Made by a program: the position numbers and the translations under genes
Shown: positions 57,601-64,000 of the stretch, piece by piece
Numbering within the stretch: position 1 is the stretch's first letter
Layout of the letters: every line of letters begins with the position of its first letter
Source: Phoebastria nigripes
Lineage: Eukaryota > Chordata > Aves > Procellariiformes > Diomedeidae
Direction of reading: 5' to 3'
Length of the DNA stretch: 64,000 bases
Assembly (NCBI GenBank): GCA_035582835.1
Contig: JAYKAV010002364.1
Coordinates: forward strand, 1-64,000
Notes under the pieces: generated by a model
Told to the model about the DNA's origin: nothing
Seen by the model: only the letters and a program-made list of their open reading frames with translations
The model's database searches: none

Positions 57601-60559
57601 CANCGAGTCCACCTCTGCAAGCAGCTTTTTCCTAAAGGAATAGTTTAGTGAAAGCTTTAGGTACAAATGGAAAGAAGAATGAATTAAAGATGACAGGATT
57701 AAAACTTAAAAACAGACCACTATAAAAAGTGGGGCTTTCAGTGGCACCTGTTACAGTCATTGCTTCTCTAAAAAACAGCTCTCACAAGAGACAGCTAACT
57801 ACATTTGCAAGGCAGGCAATATTTGTCATCACTGTACTGAAGCTGAATAAAAAGATAATTTATGTATCCCCTCATCTATTTCTAGGTGAAATTATCATTA
57901 TTCCAATTATAATTTTCTTTTTACCACAGACATTATAATTTTTATTCCTGAGACATTTTTAGTGTATATAAAAGCCATGCAAATGCTTCTTTTCCAGATC
58001 AGAGCATTTTCATTTACATCTTCATATGAGAGAATATGTTCTCTACTATACCCCAACACACAAATTCTTAAGAGTAGGAAAACCCTCTCAGCCCCTGGCT
58101 CCAAAGCCTAACAGTACAATGTCCAGTGATATTACTGCAGATGTGTGCAAGGATTTTCCCTCAGATTGCATCCTGGAGATTCATGGCCTAAAGGATTAAA
58201 GTTGCCAATTCCTTTCACTCCTATCAGTGTTACTGGAACACATCAGCTTTCCCTTGTTATCATGTAAAATTACAGAAACAATGTACTTCTTTCTCAGTAA
58301 TTTCCTTCCTCTTTTTAAGTGTTATCAATATGAGAGATTTTTTTTTTTTTCTGTAAACATACAAAAACTATGCCCTCCAGAGTCCGTGTGTCTTTATCAA
58401 ATATTAAAAAAACAGAGTAAAGTAACTTGACTCTTATCACAGCACACATCCCACGGAAAGGGAAAAAAAAGGCACCGTTCTTCTGTTGCTGCCACACTCT
58501 GACAGATGTTTCCATACTACATAATGGGGGAAAAAAGATACAATTTAATGCAAGTGGGATTGAATAGGACTAGGAAATGTTGAGAATGCAAGAGTTCAAA
58601 GTCCCCTTCCATCCTCATGCATGAAAAGCCAAATCTCTCATGCCCTTTGAAACTTTATAGCCAAGCTGTTTTACAAGCTTGACTTAACTCAAAATGATAG
58701 TCAGACATTTTAGATACTATAGTTGCCACTGTTCATGAAATAATAATGCTTTTTAGTCTATGATTTACTTTTACACAAACAGCAGAACAGAAAATATTTT
58801 CGGGGAGGGAAAAAGTGCAGGCTTAATTCTGTTCTCACTTACTTGATTATACTAAGTTGGTAGAAGGGGAGTTATTTTTGTTTTACAATAGTATGAGACC
58901 AGAATCCAGTTTGATAGGTTAGGAACATATTTGGATTCAGGCAAACTAAAATTTCTAAACTTGTTCATTTTTATATTTTATTGACTTTGCATATTTTAGT
59001 ATGCTCATTTAACTCATTTCGGTAGCTGACCAATAACTAAAAAAAATCTTGGAGAAATCATAAGTAAGGTGCAATTGAAGCTAGGCGAGGCAAAACCCCT
59101 CAAAACTTCAGAATGCAAATAAGTAGAGGAGTAGAGATCAAAACATTTAAGTTAAAATGTTATCAGGTGGGAGAAAACTATGTTATATGTCTAAAATTAA
59201 TGAGAAATCACAGCATGCATTAGCTAGAGTGTAATTTTATCAACGATGCTTTTCTTTTGCAATACAGTGCAGTGTTTTTTTCTTAAATCCACTTATCTTT
59301 CTCCCATACTTTTACCTTAGGCCCACAGACTTATTCACATACTTAGGATTAGGCACTGGAATAAATGAAACAGTACATCAGTTTCTGCAGAACTGATCAT
59401 TTTCAGTATGCTTTATTTTCTATCTTCTCTCCTCATGCTTCTTCCCATTTCAGTTTGGAAACACTTATTGAACCAAACATTCAAATTTTGCCTAATCAAA
59501 AGAATCACTGATGATCTGCCACGAGACTGAGGAGCATCAGTACCGTTTCTAATGTGGAGCCCGACAGGCAGCCCACAGAGCTGTAAATGCTTCCAGTGCT
59601 CCACCTTGATCAAGGCAACGTCTGTATTACTCAGGTAACTAATAATGTTAAATGATTTCATCTGTCTTGCGATATTNCACATGCTTTGCAGAAAAAATAC
59701 CTTAAAGATATTCGACAGAGCTCTGCATATGCTGTCACAAGTGGAAGTTTTAAACGGAGAAGAACTGATAGGTTTTACAGCTCTTATGCAGCTACCTAAG
59801 ATGGGTTATCAATATCTACTGTCACAGTTCAAAGGTCCAATACATTCGACCCTGCTAGGGATAGACACAGNTTCTGAGCAGTAATAAAAAAACAGGAATC
59901 TCCTTTTCAAAGGGTACTAAATAACTATTTTTAGCCTGGATATGTTATTCTATGTATAAAGAAAATGTCTCTGCATTTTCAGTGTAAGAGTATGAAGGAA
60001 TACGATGTTTAGCGTAAAACACTACTCTCTATTCCCACATGCCTGCTAAATAATTATAGAGGCAGACAAGATCCCAAGCCTCCAAAGCAGCCAGGCATCC
60101 CTCTTCCCGGGTGCTGCCCTTCCTTCGTGATGACGTCAAGTCTTTGGCTCTTCCAGTCACTGTTTGGTTTGGGTTTGGGGGGGAATTGGGGGTTTTGATT
60201 GACTGGCAGCAGCACAAAGGTGGATACTAGAAACAGTTAACTCTGCCTTAAAAACAAAGGGAAAACCCACAGACCCAAGTCAAGAAGGTGAAGTAATTTG
60301 CAGAAAAGGGAAGAAGGAAGCTGATAACTGGGAAATAGCTGTAATGTTACCAGACTATGACACAGTAAATGCAAAGAGAAATGTACGTGCTTTTAATGGC
60401 AGCACGCTGGACCTGAGCTACCTAGGTTTATAAGCTCTTCTTTTTAACTTTTTGTTGCAGGCAAAATGGTCTTGACTTGTGAGATTTTTACTTAATTCAT
60501 TGCCAGCTAACGCCAACTTCGGATCACTGCTTTGGTCATTGGGAAAAAAAAAAAAGAAC
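54661..60559. other. ADCY2 intron sequence, no gene seen
   Basis: Mostly AT-rich with short ORFs. A poly-A run of 12-13 bases at about 60543-60555 precedes the GC-rich block. Nothing else recognised. Confidence 0.45.
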
Positions 60560-60950
60560 ATGAACAACTAAGCCAGCACTGCCCCGGCATGGGACACCCA
60601 TGGCCACTGTCCCTTGGAGGTGTCCGTGCCCCAGCATGGGTCACCCACAGCCACAGTCTCTTCAGAAGGGTGCCCATTTTGGATGGAGTGCTTCCTTCCA
60701 GGAGGACACCTCCAGCCGCACNTCTCATCGGCATCCTCTCCCTCCCCGTGTCTCCCCAAGAGCATCTCCCTGCCTGCCTCTCCCCCCGGCAGCGGCTGCC
60801 ACTCCNGAGGCGCTGTATGCTGCTGGGGCTGGCACGCGATGGGGTGCTCACACCGGTTTCAGAGCTGTCTGGACCCCACTGTGACCAGCACAGGGCACCC
60901 TGCAGCCCCCGCTACCAANCCCTGTCATGTATGCCCCATAGACTTCCCCA
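60560..60950. repeat. GC-rich block of unknown origin with two imperfect 47-bp units
   Basis: A GC-rich island in AT-rich intron. GCATGGGACACCCATGGCCA and GCATGGGTCACCCACAGCCA start near 60588 and 60635, so a unit of about 47 bp occurs twice. A poly-A stretch lies directly to the left. Overlapping ORFs in many frames reflect lack of AT rather than coding. It could be a retroposed or LTR fragment. I cannot name the family. Confidence 0.4.
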
Positions 60951-63900
60951 AACCACTCTGTTACATGGTGTATCTTCTGAGTTTTGGTTATTGTTAGCTT
61001 GCTGCTTGTAAAAAGAAAGAGTCTTCTGATGTCATTTATATATAATTGTTCTCATTTATAAATAATTAAATGTGCAAATACACATCTACAAGAGTCTATA
61101 GCTCTGCTAATGTTTGAACTTATTTCTAAGTAAGCCAGTTAAAAGTTCTCGAGCGCTTTCCCACACAAACCTGTCAGCACTAGGCAGAAGAATCGTTTAT
61201 CACACAAAAAATGCCTACACTTTTAAATATGCTGCAACACAGATACCTCTGCATGCACTAGCAGAGTGGAAAAGAAATCTAAACAGGACACAAAGCCTTC
61301 CATTAAGGCCAGAAACAGAAAACAGAGAGTGATAATAATTTAACTGTGAGGCTAGAAAAAGGTAATAAATATCACTACATATTCATAGCACTACTTAACT
61401 AAATAAAAATTATTAAAACCCAGTATTTTGGAACATTCCACTTCCCCGCTTTTCAGTGATTTGTATTGCAGAAAAGCTTAAAAATGAACGAGCCTGGGCA
61501 GGCAGAAGTCTGCACCCAAACTGAGCTCCACTGAGGTTCCTGGGCTCCGGATGTATTTGTTTCTCATTCATAAGACAAAGCTCCTCCTGCTGGATCGTGT
61601 GAGCTAGTCTCGCTCCCGGATGAGTAATTCCGTATCAGAAACCCCATACTACAGTTTTACAGAGCAGAACAACTAGCACATCAATGTTGAGAAAAGACTA
61701 AGTAAAGCTAAGCTAAGCTTTGCTAAGCCAAGCAAAGCATAGCTGAGTATATATTTCACAGTGGCAAAGCCAAGGTCTTGTTCATTTAGCCCAGTAATTA
61801 TGACAAGTGCCCACTAATGCTGTAGAAACAAACTTAAAAGAAATGTGTTTGACTTTTCAAGGTGAAATACTCTATCAATGTGACCCTGTTTGTCCAGAAA
61901 CTCTGAAAAGAGCCATTAAAACAAGTAAAAGTCAAACCGACTTTCAAATTTTCCTTTTGATCTTAATAAATAAGGAAATGAAAGTCCAAATAAAAATTCC
62001 ATTGTTTACAAAACTAATTCAGTTTGATTACATTAACAATAAACTAAGAAAATAATTTAAAACTGTTGNTTTTTTTTAATGGCATTGTTCCTTTAAAGGC
62101 TGCCCTTGGAGAAACTAAAATCTGCTGCTTTAAGCACTTCTCTAAGACAAGTGAGTAGGGCCACTGACCTTAGAAATAAAACACTTCACACCTCCTGATG
62201 TGTCATTAATTCCATCCTCNGGAGAGGTTATGGAAAAATAATAATTAATGTACTGCCAGAAAATGGTCTCAGATTTAAGGCCGTTTCCTTAGCTACCAAT
62301 TGATGGGTTAGTTATTTTCCTTTTACTAAATGTGTAAATCAATGGTCACTATTTTTTAATGGGGATAGTAAATAGCTTTTTGATTTAGACTGCCAACTTT
62401 AAATCTGGACCCACATCTCCNCTCAATAATAATATTCTCTTGAAACACCAGCCTATGTGTCAAACAAAAGCCTCAAACATAGATTCTGCTTTCATTAAAA
62501 GGATTCTTCTTTTAATTTTCCTCTATGAAATCTAACTTTTTTACAAGAACTTTCAAACCACATAAGATTTGCACTTCAGTCGGTGAATTTTCACGTTACA
62601 CTGCAACCCTTGAAATCTTCAAGAGAAATTTGCTTTCATCTCTGAAGAATTAATGTAAGGCAGTAATGTTGGAAAGGTAGCTAAAATTCCCTAGGAACAG
62701 TAATACAGCTCTTCAGCATTCTCTCCCTTACACCTTTCTCAATGCTTTTCTCATTTTTTTCCTTTCTTTATTTTTAGATTTGCGAAGCAAGGATAAACAA
62801 AGACACTGCTCTCAGAATGCCAGGTTATTTGGCACAATNAAAAGTACTTCCAGAGAAATGTCACATCACGGTAAGATTAGTTACCAGCAGCACATACTAT
62901 GGTTTCTTTCCTGTTCTCATTTAAATCGTTTCACAGTAATTTTCTTCTTCAAAGGCTTATTTAAGACAGGTGTTGTAGTGTCCTAGCGGTCAAAAATTTG
63001 GCCTTTTTTACTCCTTACCAAAATCCAAACATCTTCTCTTTCTTGTCTTTCTCTAGGACCCCATTTACCAGTTGTTACTAGACAAAAATGAGAACAGTGA
63101 CAAGAAGACGCTGCTACAGCATTTCTAGTCTATTTTGTCTTCTCTCTGACACACTTCCCTGTTCAAAAAAGCTAGCAAGCCTAAATAATACAGAAGCACT
63201 ATTAAAACCTGTGGTGGGAGTTGTGCAGAAAAAAGACCCCCTCCAGACAAACTGTAAGACTAGATGCCTGGAGAGAAAAAGAGCCTTGAAGACTGAACAG
63301 AGAAGGAGCCAGGAGGAGGGGAGCAAAGGGTCTTGAGGGTCACCACTCTGCCTTCTTGAATGCAATCATCTTCATTCCTCAGGGGAAATCAGAGCAGCAG
63401 CTTCCCAAACGCTGCCAATTCAGCGGCGTATTTACATTTTGGCAGTGGTGGTATAAAACTCATCTCCCTGAGCCCTCAGTCCTCTTCCATTGCACGTCCC
63501 CATGCTAACGTATGCAAGGAAAGCTAGTGGACAACCTCCCAAAAATGGCCTTTTCAGGGAAATCCTCTTGTGAGGGCAGCAGAACATTACAGTGCGTCTG
63601 TATTGTTGAAAGAAGACACAGAGCTCACTGGAGTGAAAAGGATCCTCCGGACGATCTGATTCTTTTCCTTATTTACACTGACTCCGTGAATGCTTGCATT
63701 ATTGACGCTAGCGCAGCTGCCTGCTACCACTGATATGCGAGAAGAATCAAATTGTGTAAGACTGGTGAAATGCTTTCTTAACATAGTTATCAAGGTATTG
63801 CAGTAGCCCTGTACTAAAATATGCTTCCATTTACTATTCCAGTACAAATGCTCTTCTGTAACAGCAATTTTAACTCATGATGCGCACATCCATGAAATGT

Positions 63901-64000
63901 TACTGTAATTTTCATCAAAAAAAGAGTGCTAATGTGATGCAAAATTCTACTGATGCTTCATTTTCAGATTGCTGTCTTCCATATATGTCTTCCGAGAATA
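60951..64000. other. ADCY2 intron sequence, no gene seen
   Basis: AT-rich intron to the window edge. A GCTAA/GCAAA-rich stretch with hairpin potential lies at 61702-61745. 62220-62400 is unrepetitive and AT-rich with TAATTAA motifs. The upstream ADCY2 exon was not found. Confidence 0.45.

Noticed and set aside
60532..61011. Several overlapping ORFs of 90-160 residues on both strands
   Set aside because: Expected in GC-rich sequence with few stops. No frame shows a known domain.
1..64000. CRISPR arrays, tRNA or rRNA genes, bacterial operons
   Set aside because: No spaced direct repeats, no tRNA cloverleaf or rRNA sequence. The window is vertebrate intron.

Overview
The window looks like nuclear DNA from a bird. 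Supporting signs are many decayed CR1 LINE fragments of several ages in both orientations, ERVL-like (class III) LTR elements of the kind common in avian genomes, low gene density and an AT-rich background. The exact species cannot be told from the sequence.

The only host coding sequence I can defend is one 162-bp exon at 40501-40662 on the minus strand. Its translation is that of the first membrane bundle of adenylate cyclase type 2 (ADCY2), with a strong acceptor upstream and a CAG|GTAGGT donor downstream. The rest of the window therefore reads as intron: at least 23 kb on the 5' side of the exon (40663-64000) and at least 40 kb on its 3' side (1-40500).

Region by region: 1-3417 is the 5' part of a broken ERVL-like provirus on the minus strand (5' LTR, tRNA-Lys-type primer site, gag, protease, start of reverse transcriptase). 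It runs off the left edge, so its 3' LTR is not visible. 8640-9060 is a minus-strand CR1 reverse-transcriptase fragment. 11120-11650 is a plus-strand solo LTR related to the provirus LTR. 13925-14300 is a plus-strand CR1 fragment followed by an unclassified repeat-like segment to about 14860. 16915-17450 and 24600-24860 are old plus-strand CR1 tails. 26520-27700 is a minus-strand LTR-like element with internal minisatellite structure, and a shorter inverted relative lies at 34240-34800. 37690-37900, 42240-42600, 46400-46712 and 49990-50480 are plus-strand CR1 remnants. 50640-50980 and 54592-54660 are minus-strand CR1 pieces. A roughly 370-bp (AAAAG)n/(AGAAG)n tract at 46727-47100 abuts a CR1 3' end. 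47270-47865 is a minus-strand solo LTR with a perfect 5-bp target duplication. 60560-60950 is a GC-rich block of unknown origin.

The genes do not form an operon or pathway; this is one host exon in a repeat-rich intron. The points that most deserve a second look are the provirus (sense to ADCY2, with a single in-frame amber between gag and protease and an unusual hydrophobic gag N-terminus), a CRE-TATA promoter module shared by three LTRs, the minisatellite LTR pair, and the symmetric two-helix exon. I found no convincing previously unknown multi-gene system. Repeat family names and the ADCY2 assignment come from recognition, not from a search.
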